Positions 24,873-33,540 of a DNA stretch of 64,000 bases are shown in pieces. The DNA lies in NCBI RefSeq assembly GCF_009834125.1, contig NZ_CP047146.1, forward strand, positions 7,720,501 to 7,784,500. Direction: 5' to 3'. Source of the stretch: Streptomyces sp. GS7. GTDB taxonomy: Bacteria; Actinomycetota; Actinomycetes; Streptomycetales; Streptomycetaceae. The translations under genes and the position numbers were made by a program. Position 1 is the first letter of the stretch. Every line of letters begins with the position of its first letter. A model generated the notes under the pieces. That model worked only from the letters and a program-made list of their open reading frames with translations, did not search any database and was not told the DNA's origin.

Positions 24873-26966
24873 TCAGCCCTGGCTTGAGGAACCCAGTGTG
24901 AGCCGAACGGACCGCTCGCTGCCGCCCCGCTGAAGCGTCAGAGTGAGCATGTCACCGGGCCGGTGGCTGCGGATCTTGACGATCAGCTCCTGTCCGCTGT
25001 GTACCGGCACACCGTCCACCTGCGTGATCACGTCCCCCACCTTGATCCCGGCCTTCGCGCCCGGCCCGCCGGGGACGACCGGCGGCTTGCCGTCCTTGGT
25101 GCGGTCGCTGACCCGGGCGCCGTCCCCGGCGTACTCCATCTCCAGCGTGACCCCGATCACCGGGTGGGTGGCCCGGCCGGTGTTGATCAGCTCCTCGGCC
25201 ACCCGCTTGGCCTGATTGATGGGTATGGCGAAGCCCAGGCCGATGCTGCCGCCCTGGCCGCCGGCGCCGTCCGGCCCGCCGGTGCCGCTGTCCGCGGCCC
25301 GGATCGCGCTGTTGATGCCGATCACCCGGGCCTCGCCGTCGACCAGCGGACCGCCCGAATTACCCGGGTTGATGGGTGCGTCGGTCTGCAGCGCGTCGAC
25401 GTACGACACGTCGCTTCCGTCGCCCTTCTGCCCGCCGGCGGTGATCGGCCGCTGCTTGGCGCTGATGATCCCGGAGGTGACGGTGTTGGCGAGGTCGTAG
25501 GGCGCCCCGATCGCCACCACCGGATCACCGACCTGCGCCGCGTCCGAGTCGCCCAGCGTCAGCGGACGCAGCCCGGTGACGCCGTCCACCTGCACGACGG
25601 CGAGGTCGTAGCCGCCATCCCTTCCGACGACCCGGGCCTTGGCGGTCTGCCCGCCGCTGAACGTCACCGATATCGCGCCACCCGATCCGGCCGCTTCGAC
25701 AACGTGGTTGTTGGTCAGGATGTGGCCCTGCCGGTCGAGGACGAACCCGGTGCCGGTGCCCTGCTCGGCGTTGCCGCGGACGTGCAGCGTCACCACGCCG
25801 GGCAGCGCCGCCCGCGCGATCCCGGCGACGCTCTGCGGGCTGCGGCTGCCCCGCTCGCCCGTCGCCTGCGGCAGCTTGATGTCGTCGATCCCGCCGTTCC
25901 GCTCGATGTACGCGCCGACGCCGCCGCCGGCCCCGCCCGCCAGCAGCGCGAGCACCACGGCGCCGACCGCCATCGGGACGCGTCGGCCGCGCCGGGCCCG
26001 CGGCGGTACGGCGGCCGGGCCGCCGTGCAGGGGCGCGCTCCAGGGGTCGTACTGCTGCCAGGCACCCGGGACGGCCGACGGCCGGAGCGGCGGGGGCGCG
26101 GCGGCGTACGGGGCGGCCGGGGGCACGGGCACGGGGCGGGGGCCGCCGTCGCCGGGGTGCGGGACGAAGGCGCCCTCCGCGGGCTCGTGCGTCAGCTGCG
26201 GGCCGGAGGGCGCGGACGCGGGCGCGGCCGGGGCTGCCGGGGCGGGCGGGTGCGGGCCGCCGGGGTGCGGTACGGCGTCCTGCGGGGCGGCGGGGGCCGG
26301 TACGGGGCCGCCGGCCTTCAGGAGCTGCGGCCCGGGCGCGGCCGGGCGGGGGTGCGGGGCGTCGGCGGCCGCGGTCCCCGCCTCCGGCGGGAGCGCGGTG
26401 CCGTGTGCGGGGGTCGCCATCGGCCGCTGCACCAGCGGCGCGGGCGCCCATGGCCCGGGACCGCCGTACGGGGGCGTGCCGTACGGGTCCTCGGGGTGCA
26501 GCGGCTGCGGGCGCCGGGGCGCACCGCCGGCGGCCTCGGCGGGAACGGTGGGCTGGGGCTGCGGGTCGGCGGCGCCGCGCGGTGCGGGCTCCGTCGGCGG
26601 GTGCGGCTGCGCCTCGTCCGGGGCTCCCACGGGCACCTGACCGAGCGTCACGGTGGCGGCCTCGCGCTCCGCACGGGGCGCCGCGGCCCCCTGCTCCGGA
26701 CCCGCCGCGGCCGGTGCCGGGTCCGCCGCCGGGCCCGGTATCGCCCCCGGCGCGGCGGTCAACTCCGGTGCCTCAGAAGCCTGTTCGGCCGCTGCGGCGG
26801 TGCCCGCCGGGGCCGCCGCGGCCGCCGCCGCAGCCGCTCCGGCCGCGGGGCCGGCGCTCCGCTGCGCCTCGGGCCGGTCGGCCTCGGCGGGCGGTTGCGG
26901 GCTCGGGGTGTGCCCCGGCCGGCTCCACCACTTCAGCTTCGGGCCGGCGGCCCCAGCGTCGTCCAT
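24873..26966 (-). CDS. HtrA/DegP-type membrane serine protease with PDZ domain
   Basis: Encodes 697 residues. About 330 N-terminal residues are a Pro/Ala/Gly-rich cytoplasmic region; a single membrane helix (about 330-353) precedes the external trypsin-like domain with triad His (TNNHVV, ~420), Asp (YDLAVVQ, ~455) and Ser (PINPGNSGGPLVD, ~537). A C-terminal PDZ domain covers ~600-690. It should degrade or process damaged envelope proteins. ATG at 26966 follows GGGGAG. It is downstream of the anti-sigma gene on the same strand and equals Rv1223 (HtrA) by position, so it probably belongs to the same envelope-stress circuit. The long low-complexity N-terminus is much longer than in E. coli homologues. 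Confidence 0.92.
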   Translation of the reverse strand: MDDAGAAGPKLKWWSRPGHTPSPQPPAEADRPEAQRSAGPAAGAAAAAAAAAPAGTAAAAEQASEAPELTAAPGAIPGPAADPAPAAAGPEQGAAAPRAEREAATVTLGQVPVGAPDEAQPHPPTEPAPRGAADPQPQPTVPAEAAGGAPRRPQPLHPEDPYGTPPYGGPGPWAPAPLVQRPMATPAHGTALPPEAGTAAADAPHPRPAAPGPQLLKAGGPVPAPAAPQDAVPHPGGPHPPAPAAPAAPASAPSGPQLTHEPAEGAFVPHPGDGGPRPVPVPPAAPYAAAPPPLRPSAVPGAWQQYDPWSAPLHGGPAAVPPRARRGRRVPMAVGAVVLALLAGGAGGGVGAYIERNGGIDDIKLPQATGERGSRSPQSVAGIARAALPGVVTLHVRGNAEQGTGTGFVLDRQGHILTNNHVVEAAGSGGAISVTFSGGQTAKARVVGRDGGYDLAVVQVDGVTGLRPLTLGDSDAAQVGDPVVAIGAPYDLANTVTSGIISAKQRPITAGGQKGDGSDVSYVDALQTDAPINPGNSGGPLVDGEARVIGINSAIRAADSGTGGPDGAGGQGGSIGLGFAIPINQAKRVAEELINTGRATHPVIGVTLEMEYAGDGARVSDRTKDGKPPVVPGGPGAKAGIKVGDVITQVDGVPVHSGQELIVKIRSHRPGDMLTLTLQRGGSERSVRLTLGSSSQG

Positions 26967-27114
26967 GCTCTCCCCAACAATTCGCCCGCGGTCACGCGCG
27001 GGCCAACGCCACCCGGGGCCGTCCGGCGACGTGCCCCGGGGGCACGCGCCCGCACAAGAGCGCGCCGCCCGACAGGGATTCAACCAGCTCCGCGCGCAAC
27101 TGCGCAGATCCCGG

Positions 27115-28053
27115 TCAGTGCGAACCGCGGGCGAGGGGTCCGGCGGAGGGCGCCGAGCCGAGCAGGGGCCGCATCGGCTCCAGCGGCGGGAGCGGGTTTC
27201 GGCCGGCGAAGGCGGTACCGGTCGTGACGGTCAGCGGTGCGAAGCCGTACGCCGACGCCGGACCGGTGGCGGCTATCAGAGGTGCGAGGCCGAAGCGTCC
27301 GGGCGCCGGGCCGGCCACCGGGACGCCGTCCGACGGGCGGTTCTCGCCCGGGGCGTACAGCGCCATGGCGCTGGGGGCCGGGGCGATGGTCGGGTCGCCC
27401 ACCGCGGGCCAGGCGCCGGGACGCGGATCCCGGGTCGTCAGGAACTCGTCGCGGGACAGCGGGACGGCACCGGCCGCGGGGCTGGCGCTGAGCGGGGTGA
27501 CGGCGCTGCCGCTGCCCTCGGCACGGGGGCCGGGGGCGTCGACGGCCGCCTCCAACGGGAGGGCGCCGCCGAGCGCGAAGGCCGCCAGCGAGACCGCGCC
27601 GGCCGCCGCGAAGGCGAACCGGCGGCGCTGCGGTGCGCCGCGCTCCGGCTCCTGCACCCGGAAGCCGCGCGTCCGCGGCTGCGGGGGGACGGCGGCCATG
27701 GCCGGGCCGAGGTGGTTCTCCGACGGGACATAGCGGAACGAGCCGCCGCCGCGAGCGAATTCACTGCGCCCGAACGTGCCGGTGCCGAGCCGGCTGCCGG
27801 GGCCGCCGGCGTCGCCACCGGGCAGCTGCTGAAGGCGCGCCAGCAGCCCCTCGGACGGGCCGGGGGGCGCGGTCTGCGCGAATACGTTCTTCAGCCGACG
27901 CTGGGCGTCGGCCTCCGCCTTGCACTTACCGCACGTCGCGAGGTGCGCCAGCACCCGCTCGCGCGCGTCGTGCCCCAGTTCGCCGTCGACCAGGGCCGCG
28001 AGGCGGTCGCCGAGATGCTGCTCGGCGGGGGACGGACCGCCACTGCCGCTCAC
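27115..28053 (-). CDS. Zinc-binding anti-sigma factor (RseA-like)
   Basis: Encodes 312 residues. The N-terminal ZAS domain has HLATCGKC (His37, Cys41, Cys44), the HxxxCxxC motif of zinc anti-sigma factors. A membrane segment lies at about 144-166 ([20 protein letters not shown]), followed by an external domain of ~145 residues. It should hold the ECF sigma factor inactive in the cytoplasm and release it on envelope stress. GTG at 28053 overlaps the sigma stop by four bases (GTGA), so translation is coupled. The M. tuberculosis counterpart is RseA (Rv1222), which is redox- and phosphorylation-controlled. Confidence 0.92.
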   Translation of the reverse strand: MSGSGGPSPAEQHLGDRLAALVDGELGHDARERVLAHLATCGKCKAEADAQRRLKNVFAQTAPPGPSEGLLARLQQLPGGDAGGPGSRLGTGTFGRSEFARGGGSFRYVPSENHLGPAMAAVPPQPRTRGFRVQEPERGAPQRRRFAFAAAGAVSLAAFALGGALPLEAAVDAPGPRAEGSGSAVTPLSASPAAGAVPLSRDEFLTTRDPRPGAWPAVGDPTIAPAPSAMALYAPGENRPSDGVPVAGPAPGRFGLAPLIAATGPASAYGFAPLTVTTGTAFAGRNPLPPLEPMRPLLGSAPSAGPLARGSH

Positions 28054-28850
28054 GCGATTCCGACCTCCCTTGTGGGTACCACGGCCAGCGACCGCTGTTC
28101 CTCGCGCTCTTCGGCGCGCGCCGCCGGGGAGCGGTGCTTGAGCGCCTTGCGCAGGTGGGACCGGCCTCGGTGGATGCGGCTGCGGACCGTGCCGAGCTTG
28201 ACACCGAGGGTCGCGGCGATCTCCTCGTACGACAGGCCCTCGATGTCGCAGAGCACCACGGCGGCGCGGAACTCGGGCGCGAGGGTGTCCAGCGCCTGCT
28301 GCACGTCGGCGTCGAAGTGGGTGTCGTTGAAGTGCTGCTGCGGTGAGGGCTCGCGGCTGGGGAGCCGCTCGGCGGCGTCGTCACCGAGCGCGTCGAAGCG
28401 GATGCGCTGGCGGCGGCGGACCATGTCGAGGAAGAGGTTGGTGGTGATGCGGTGCAGCCAGCCCTCGAACGTGCCGGGGGTGTACGTCGACAGCGAGCGG
28501 AAGACGCGGACGAACACCTCCTGGGTCAGGTCCTCGGCGTCGTGCTGATTGCCGGTGAGGCGGTACGCGAGGCGGTAGACCCGGGCGCTGTGGGTGCTGA
28601 CGATCTCCTCCCACGTGGGCGGGGTCCACGCCTGGGCATCCGAGGTGTCGGCGAAGGTCGCGGTGCGTGCGTCGGCGATGGGGGCCCCTCCCATGGCCTT
28701 GGGGCCGTGAGGGCGGAAGCGGTCAGCGGTGTTGGTCACGGATTTCGGCTCGGCGAACGACCGTCGCAAGCGCCTGTGCACTCTTCGGTCACCCGCCGCA
28801 GCCGCACCTCCCCTGGTGGCTCTGGTGGTGTCCAGTAGAGCCCCTACCAT
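28050..28850 (-). CDS. ECF RNA polymerase sigma factor (orthologue of M. tuberculosis SigE)
   Basis: Encodes 266 residues. Region 2 covers ~85-155 ([20 protein letters not shown], then [17 protein letters not shown]) and region 4 covers ~190-240 ([31 protein letters not shown]). The N-terminal ~80 residues are unusually long for an ECF factor and basic, as in mycobacterial SigE. ATG at 28850 follows GAGGTGG; longer frames up to 29036 exist but have weaker signals. It is divergent from the O-methyltransferase gene. In Streptomyces the name sigE is used for another gene, so no symbol is given. Confidence 0.93.
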   Translation of the reverse strand: MVGALLDTTRATRGGAAAAGDRRVHRRLRRSFAEPKSVTNTADRFRPHGPKAMGGAPIADARTATFADTSDAQAWTPPTWEEIVSTHSARVYRLAYRLTGNQHDAEDLTQEVFVRVFRSLSTYTPGTFEGWLHRITTNLFLDMVRRRQRIRFDALGDDAAERLPSREPSPQQHFNDTHFDADVQQALDTLAPEFRAAVVLCDIEGLSYEEIAATLGVKLGTVRSRIHRGRSHLRKALKHRSPAARAEEREEQRSLAVVPTREVGIA

Positions 28851-29038
28851 ATCCACCTCGCCCGTTAGCTCCGGATAAGCAGTTTTGACCAGCATTTGGT
28901 GCTGCTTCTGTTCCTGCGGTGTTTCTCGCCTGGTGTCTTGCGCGGTATTCACCGGTGCGTCCCCCCGTCTCTCCCCCTGCCCTTTCCTAACGCCCGGTCC
29001 CATCTGCGGGTTCCCGCACACAGCGGATACAGTCACGG

Positions 29039-29722
29039 TTGCGTCAACTACGGGGACAGGAGAGGGCCATTACCGGCAACCGGCAGACGAACTTGGCATT
29101 CGCCGAGGCGTACGGCGCCGGGACCATCGACGAGGCCGCCGACGACGCTCTGCGCTGGTCCCGCGCCCGCGCCCGGGAGGCCGGGATCCGCGCGGTGACG
29201 ACCGGCACCGGCGCGGCCCTGCGGCTGCTCGCCGCCACCGCGGACGCCAAGGCGGTCGCCGAGATCGGCACCGGCACGGGGGTGTCCGGCATCTATCTCC
29301 TGCACGGCATGCGCCCCGACGGCGTGCTGACCACCGTGGACCTCGAACCGGAGCGGCAGGCGTTCGCCAAGCAGGCTTTCCGCGCGGCGGGCTTCGCCGG
29401 GAACCGCGCCCGCTTCATCCCCGGCCGGGCCCTCGACGTCCTGCCGCGCCTCGCGGACGGCGGCTACGACCTCGTCTTCTGCGACGGCGACCTCATGGAG
29501 TGCCTCGAATACCTCGCTGAATCGTTGCGGCTGCTGCGCCCCGGCGGCCTGGTGTGCTTCCAGGGCGTCTTCGCGGACGGCCGTACCGTCGATTCCGCGG
29601 AGCAGCCGACGGAGGTGCTGCGGCTGCGCGAGCTGCTGCGGGCCATACGGGAGAGCACCGTGCTGGTACCGGCCCTGCTGCCGGTGGGCGACGGGCTGCT
29701 CTGCGCGGTCAAGCGCGGCTGA
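29039..29722 (+). CDS. O-methyltransferase (SAM-dependent)
   Basis: Encodes up to 227 residues. The SAM-binding motif I is [10 protein letters not shown] (~75-84), followed by [10 protein letters not shown] and the metal/SAM acidic motif FCDGD (~146), as in cation-dependent O-methyltransferases of the catechol-OMT type. Substrate unknown. The start is unusual: the only normal start codon is TTG at 29039 with no ribosome-binding site, while AGGAGAGGGCC stands five bases before an ATT at 29069 (ITGNRQTN). Position divergent from the sigma gene matches Rv1220c. Confidence 0.88.
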   Translation: MRQLRGQERAITGNRQTNLAFAEAYGAGTIDEAADDALRWSRARAREAGIRAVTTGTGAALRLLAATADAKAVAEIGTGTGVSGIYLLHGMRPDGVLTTVDLEPERQAFAKQAFRAAGFAGNRARFIPGRALDVLPRLADGGYDLVFCDGDLMECLEYLAESLRLLRPGGLVCFQGVFADGRTVDSAEQPTEVLRLRELLRAIRESTVLVPALLPVGDGLLCAVKRG

Positions 29723-29813
29723 ACCGCGGCGGACCACCGGGACGACCGCGAAGGACGGCCACGAAGAGACGGCCACGAAGAACAGCGGACCGCACGGACC
29801 ACGGAGACGAATC

Positions 29814-29860
29814 GGCCCCGGCAGGCGGCACGCCGGTGTGGCGCGCCGCCTGCCGGGGCC
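29814..29860 (+). terminator. Long hairpin after O-methyltransferase
   Basis: GGCCCCGGCAGGCGGC (29814-29829) pairs with GCCGCCTGCCGGGGCC (29845-29860); the loop is 15 bases and partly self-complementary. Confidence 0.8.
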
Positions 29861-29897
29861 GGGGTATTCGGCTGGAGGTACCGGGGGTCAGCCCCCG

Positions 29898-29914
29898 AAA
29901 AACCGCAGCGGTTT
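29898..29914 (-). terminator. Intrinsic terminator with T-run after DUF3117
   Basis: Read leftward, AAACCGC-T-GCGGTTT ends in a run of five T (29902-29898), eleven bases after the DUF3117 stop. A second hairpin CGGGGG-TCAG-CCCCCG (29882-29897) follows immediately. Confidence 0.8.
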
Positions 29915-29925
29915 CTCCGCCCTCG

Positions 29926-30093
29926 TCAGACGGTGACCTTCTCCAGGGCCTCACCGAGGGCCTTGGCCTCATCGGGGGTCAGCTCGACGACGAGCCGACC
30001 GCCGCCTTCGAGCGGAACGCGCATGACGATGCCCCGCCCCTCCTTGGTCACCTCGAGCGGGCCGTCGCCCGTCCGCGGCTTCATGGCCGCCAT
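29926..30093 (-). CDS. DUF3117 small protein
   Basis: Encodes 55 residues (MAAMKPRTGDGPLEVTKEGR...), ending in LGEALEKVTV. It is highly conserved in actinobacteria; the M. tuberculosis member is Rv1211, which has been described as calmodulin-like. The sequence suggests a small beta-sheet with a C-terminal helix; no metal site is evident to me. ATG at 30093 follows AAGGGG. A second in-frame ATG at 30084 (MKPRTG) is also possible. Single-gene unit with its own terminator. Confidence 0.9.
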   Translation of the reverse strand: MAAMKPRTGDGPLEVTKEGRGIVMRVPLEGGGRLVVELTPDEAKALGEALEKVTV

Positions 30094-30417
30094 GCTCGTT
30101 CCCCTTCCTGAAACCAGCTCATCTCAGCCGACGGCCTTGATAGGCGCGTGTCACCGGCATCGAACACATTGCTTCCAGGCCATTATCCCGCATCGAACGA
30201 CCCGATGACCAACATCAGGGGGCATCCCTTTTGCAACGCGCTCCCGCAAACCCACCCAATTCGGGGAGGGGGCTGCCATACTTCGCCACTCCTCACCACC
30301 CGACGCGCCCGCAATCTTTGACGTACGTCACACGCCGACGGCGGATGATCTCCGGCATCCTGAGCGCTGGCTGCCGCTACCGGGCAGTCCAGAGCCGCGA
30401 CGGAGGGGACTCCCACT
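30094..30417. promoter_or_regulatory. 324-base divergent region with 12-bp palindrome
   Basis: This region separates DUF3117 and the enoyl-CoA hydratase gene. It contains a perfect palindrome TGACGTACGTCA at 30319-30330, about 88 bases before the hydratase start, embedded in TTTGACG, which could overlap a -35 element (TTGACG). It may be an operator for the hydratase gene. The rest is AT-richer than the surroundings and holds no recognisable gene. Confidence 0.45.
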
Positions 30418-31218
30418 ATGGCCGACACCGTGCTCTACGACGTGACCGACGGACTCGCGACGGTCACCCTCAACCGCCCCGACGCGATGAACGCGATGAA
30501 CACGGAGGCGAAGGTCCTGCTCCGGGACATCCTCCAGGAGGCCGCCGCCGACGGGGCCGTACGGGCGGTGCTGCTGACCGCCACCGGCCGCGCCTTCTGC
30601 GTCGGGCAGGACCTCAAGGAGCACATCGGCCTGCTGGCCGAGGACCGGGCCACCGGCACGGGCGCCACCATGAACACCGTGCGTGACCACTACAACCCCA
30701 TCGTCACGGCGTTGACCGAGATGCCCAAGCCGGTGGTGGCGGGCGTCAACGGGGTCGCCGCGGGCGCCGGCGCGGGCTTCGCGCTCGCCGCCGACTACCG
30801 CGTCGTCGCCGACACCGCCTCCTTCAACACCTCGTTCGCGGGCGTCGCGCTGACCGCCGACTCCGGGATGTCCTGGACGCTGCCGCGGCTGATCGGCCAC
30901 GGCCGAGCCGCCGATCTGCTGCTCTTCCCGCGCACGGTCGGCGCCCAAGAGGCGCACGAGCTGGGCATCGCCAACAAGGTCGTCCCGGCGGACGGACTCG
31001 CCGACGAGGCCGCGGCCGTCGCCCGCCGGCTGGCCCAGGGGCCGACCGCCGCCTATGCCGCGATCAAGGAATCGCTGGCCTTCGGCGCCGCGCACTCGCT
31101 CGCCGAGACCCTGGGCAAGGAGGACGAACTCCAGGTCCGCGCCGGGGCGTCGGAGGACCACCACATCGCGGTCGAGGCGTTCGTGAAGAAGGAGAGGCCG
31201 ACCTTCCTGGGGCGCTGA
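30418..31218 (+). CDS. Enoyl-CoA hydratase/isomerase family protein
   Basis: Encodes 266 residues of crotonase fold. The acyl-CoA oxyanion region is FCVGQDLKEH (~61) and NGVAAGAGAGFALAAD (~113), with GVALTADSGMSWTLPRLIG near 143. The Gln-Asp after the first motif and the Asp in TADSG resemble PaaG/PaaB-type phenylacetyl-CoA pathway enzymes rather than the classical two-glutamate hydratase, so isomerase-like activity is possible. ATG at 30418 follows GGAGGGGA. It stands alone, apart from other fatty-acid genes. Confidence 0.88.
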   Translation: MADTVLYDVTDGLATVTLNRPDAMNAMNTEAKVLLRDILQEAAADGAVRAVLLTATGRAFCVGQDLKEHIGLLAEDRATGTGATMNTVRDHYNPIVTALTEMPKPVVAGVNGVAAGAGAGFALAADYRVVADTASFNTSFAGVALTADSGMSWTLPRLIGHGRAADLLLFPRTVGAQEAHELGIANKVVPADGLADEAAAVARRLAQGPTAAYAAIKESLAFGAAHSLAETLGKEDELQVRAGASEDHHIAVEAFVKKERPTFLGR

Positions 31219-31237
31219 CCCCGGACGGCCCGGCGGT

Positions 31238-31843
31238 TCAGCCGGCCGCCGCCTCCACCACCGCGCGCGCATGGCAGTCCACGAGATGGTCGTTGACCAG
31301 GCCGCACGCCTGCATCATGGCGTACGCGGTGGTGGGGCCGACGAAGCGGAACCCGCGCTTCTTCAGATCCTTTGCGAGCGCGATCGACTCGGGGGTGGTG
31401 GGCTGCACGTCGCCCACGGTGCGCGGCGCGGGGCGACCGGCCCGGTCGGGGGCGTAGGACCAGATGAGGGTGTCGAGCTCGCCGGGGGCCAGCTCGGCGG
31501 CGATCCTGGCGTTGTTGATCGTCGCGGCGATCTTGGCGCGATTGCGGATGATCCCGGGGTCGGCGAGCAGCCGCTCGGCGTCCGCGTCCGTGAACCGCGC
31601 CACCGCCGCGATCCTGAAGTCGGCGAACGCGGCGCGGAATCCGGTGCGGCGCCGCAGGATCGTGATCCAGGACAGCCCGGACTGGAACGCCTCCAGGCTC
31701 ATACGCTCGAAGAGCGCGTCGTCGCCGTGGACCGGCCGGCCCCACTCCGTGTCGTGGTACGCGCGGTAGTCCGCCATCTGCTCGGACTCCATGCCCCACG
31801 GGCAGCGCGGAACGCCGTCGGGAGCCGTCACCACACCACTCAT
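31238..31843 (-). CDS. tag: DNA-3-methyladenine glycosylase I
   Basis: Encodes 201 residues. The zinc-binding residues of Tag are present: Cys14 in RCPWG, His30 in YHDTEWG, and the C-terminal HLVDCH; the HhH region includes GLSWITILRRRTGFRAAFADF. It removes 3-methyladenine from alkylated DNA. Its ATG overlaps the stop of the DivIVA-like gene by four bases (ATGA), so they form an operon. M. tuberculosis has the same pair as Rv1210 (tagA) and Rv1209. Confidence 0.95.
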   Translation of the reverse strand: MSGVVTAPDGVPRCPWGMESEQMADYRAYHDTEWGRPVHGDDALFERMSLEAFQSGLSWITILRRRTGFRAAFADFRIAAVARFTDADAERLLADPGIIRNRAKIAATINNARIAAELAPGELDTLIWSYAPDRAGRPAPRTVGDVQPTTPESIALAKDLKKRGFRFVGPTTAYAMMQACGLVNDHLVDCHARAVVEAAAG

Positions 31844-32367
31844 GCCTGCCCCTCCCCTTCTCCTTCGCCACCGGCCACCGGGCCGCCCGGGGCCGCCGGC
31901 CCGCCGGGCGCGTCCGGGGTCCCGGGCCGCTCGTCCCTCCCGGCCGGTCCGCTCGCGGGCCGGGTGTCCTGCGCCGGGGCCGGCCGGGCCGGGCCCTCGG
32001 GCGCCGGGGCGTGCTGCGCGCCGGTGTCCTGGATCAGGCCGGAGCCGCCCATGGCCGCGGCATGCGCACCCGCCAGCGCCGCCTCCAGCTCGGCGATCCT
32101 GGCGTCCCGCTCGGCCAGCTCGGCGCCGAGGCGGTCCAGGACGTCGTCGACGTCGTCCATGCGGTAGCCGCGCACGACCACCGGCAGCCGGACGGCGTCC
32201 ACATCGGCGCGGGCCACCGGGCGGTCCTGCGGCAGCGGGTCGTGCAGCCGGTCCGGTTCGGTGTCCCGCAGTCCGCCGCCGTCCCCTCCGGCGTCACCGC
32301 CGCCGACGACGACAAGCGTGACCGCGGCGACCACCACGACCATCGCGATCAGCATGAACCAGAACAC
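31840..32367 (-). CDS. DivIVA-domain membrane protein
   Basis: Encodes 175 residues. One membrane segment at the very N-terminus (FWFMLIAMVVVVAAVTLVVV) is followed by a short DivIVA-like motif (LPVVVRGYRMDDVDDVLDRL) and coiled coil to about residue 105; the rest is Pro/Gly/Ala-rich. The domain suggests a role in polar or septal cell-wall localisation, but this is not shown. GTG at 32367 lies six bases after GGGGAG; TTG at 32373 is too close to it. It is first in the operon with tag and divergent from folP. Confidence 0.82.
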   Translation of the reverse strand: MFWFMLIAMVVVVAAVTLVVVGGGDAGGDGGGLRDTEPDRLHDPLPQDRPVARADVDAVRLPVVVRGYRMDDVDDVLDRLGAELAERDARIAELEAALAGAHAAAMGGSGLIQDTGAQHAPAPEGPARPAPAQDTRPASGPAGRDERPGTPDAPGGPAAPGGPVAGGEGEGEGQA

Positions 32368-32422
32368 GACCAACTCCCCGGACTCTGTGTCTCCTCCGAT
32401 CGTGCCATGCGGGTCTGACAGT

Positions 32423-32428
32423 TAGGGT
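32423..32428 (+). promoter_or_regulatory. -10 box TAGGGT before folP
   Basis: TAGGGT lies about 32 bases before the folP ATG, leaving a short leader that includes the ribosome-binding site GGAGAGGGAG. Confidence 0.4.
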
Positions 32429-32460
32429 CGCTCCCGGACCACGGAGAGGGAGTCAACGGA

Positions 32461-33321
32461 ATGCTGCGGCTGGGAAAACGCGAGTTCGGGGCGCATGAGC
32501 CGGTGATCATGGCCATCGTCAACAGGACCCCGGACTCCTTCTACGACCAGGGCGCGACCTTCCGCGACGAACCCGCGCTGGACCGCGTGGAACAGGCGAT
32601 CACCGAGGGCGCCGCGATCATCGACATCGGCGGCGTCAAGGCCGGCCCCGGCGAGGAGGTGAGCGCCGAGGAGGAGGTCCGCCGTACGGTCGGTTTCGTC
32701 GCCGAGGTGCGCCGCCGCCACCCCGATGTGGTGATCAGCGTCGACACCTGGCGGCACGAGGTCGGCGAGGCGGTCTGCGAGGCCGGCGCGGATCTGCTCA
32801 ACGACGCCTGGGGCGGCGTCGATCCGCGGCTCGCCGAGGTCGCCGCCCGGTACGGCGCCGGCCTGGTGTGCACCCACGCCGGCGGTGCCGAACCGCGGAC
32901 CCGGCCGCACCGGGTGACGTACGACGACGTGATGGCCGACATCCTGCGGGTGACGCTCGGACTGGCCGAGCGGGCACGGGAGTTGGGCGTACGGCGGGAC
33001 GGGATCATGATCGACCCGGGGCACGACTTCGGGAAGAACACCCGGCACAGCCTGGAGGCGACCCGGCGACTGGGCGAGATGGCGGACACCGGGTGGCCGG
33101 TGCTGGTCTCGCTGTCCAACAAGGACTTCGTCGGCGAGACCCTCGACAAGCCGGTCAAGGAGCGGGTGCTGGGCACCCTGGCGACCACCGCGGTGTCCGC
33201 CTGGCTCGGCGCCCAGGTCTACCGCGTCCACGAGGTCGCCGAGACCCGGCAGGTCCTCGACATGGTGGCCTCGATCGCCGGCCACCGGCCCCCGGCGGTC
33301 GCCCGCCGCGGACTGGCCTGA
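32461..33321 (+). CDS. Dihydropteroate synthase-family protein (FolP2-like)
   Basis: Encodes 286 residues with the TIM-barrel motifs of DHPS: IVNRTPDSF (~19-27), DIGGVKAGPGEEV (~55), NDAWGG, IDPGHDFGK and SLSNKDFVGET (~220). The first loop reads NRTPDSFYDQG where classical enzymes have NVTPDSFSDGG. M. tuberculosis FolP2 (Rv1207), in the same neighbourhood, shows such changes and is reported to lack DHPS activity. It may therefore not make dihydropteroate; a second folP should exist elsewhere. ATG at 32461 follows GGAGAGGGAG. No gpgS gene lies next to it, unlike in mycobacteria. Confidence 0.88.
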   Translation: MLRLGKREFGAHEPVIMAIVNRTPDSFYDQGATFRDEPALDRVEQAITEGAAIIDIGGVKAGPGEEVSAEEEVRRTVGFVAEVRRRHPDVVISVDTWRHEVGEAVCEAGADLLNDAWGGVDPRLAEVAARYGAGLVCTHAGGAEPRTRPHRVTYDDVMADILRVTLGLAERARELGVRRDGIMIDPGHDFGKNTRHSLEATRRLGEMADTGWPVLVSLSNKDFVGETLDKPVKERVLGTLATTAVSAWLGAQVYRVHEVAETRQVLDMVASIAGHRPPAVARRGLA

Positions 33322-33424
33322 GGGGACCTCCTTCAGGGGCGTGGGAACAGATCCCGTAGGGGATGCCCGCGCCCCCTGCGGGCCACAACAGGGGCGGGCG
33401 GGGGCGGTATTCCCGTGGCCGGGA

Positions 33425-33487
33425 TGTCCGTATCAGGAAGTCCGAGACATTCGTATCGGGAAGTCCGAGACATCCGTATCGGACGCC
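33425..33487 (+). repeat. 23-bp tandem repeat, about 2.7 copies
   Basis: Units TGTCCGTATCAGGAAGTCCG(AGA), CATTCGTATCGGGAAGTCCG(AGA) and a partial CATCCGTATCGGACGCC follow each other directly between the convergent folP and LOG genes. Each unit contains a CGTATC core close to palindromic TCCGTATCGGA. Confidence 0.85.
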
Positions 33488-33540
33488 ACGGACACACCCC
33501 CGCCCCCGACCCGCCGGACAGGTCCGTACTAGATGCCGAA

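Noticed and set aside
24963..27227. Rightward 754-residue frame opposite the HtrA-like gene
   Set aside because: No motif and low-complexity composition; the leftward protease frame contains an intact catalytic triad and PDZ domain.
33425..33487. CRISPR or attachment site
   Set aside because: Unit is tandem without spacers; no integrase, tRNA or mobile genes lie nearby.
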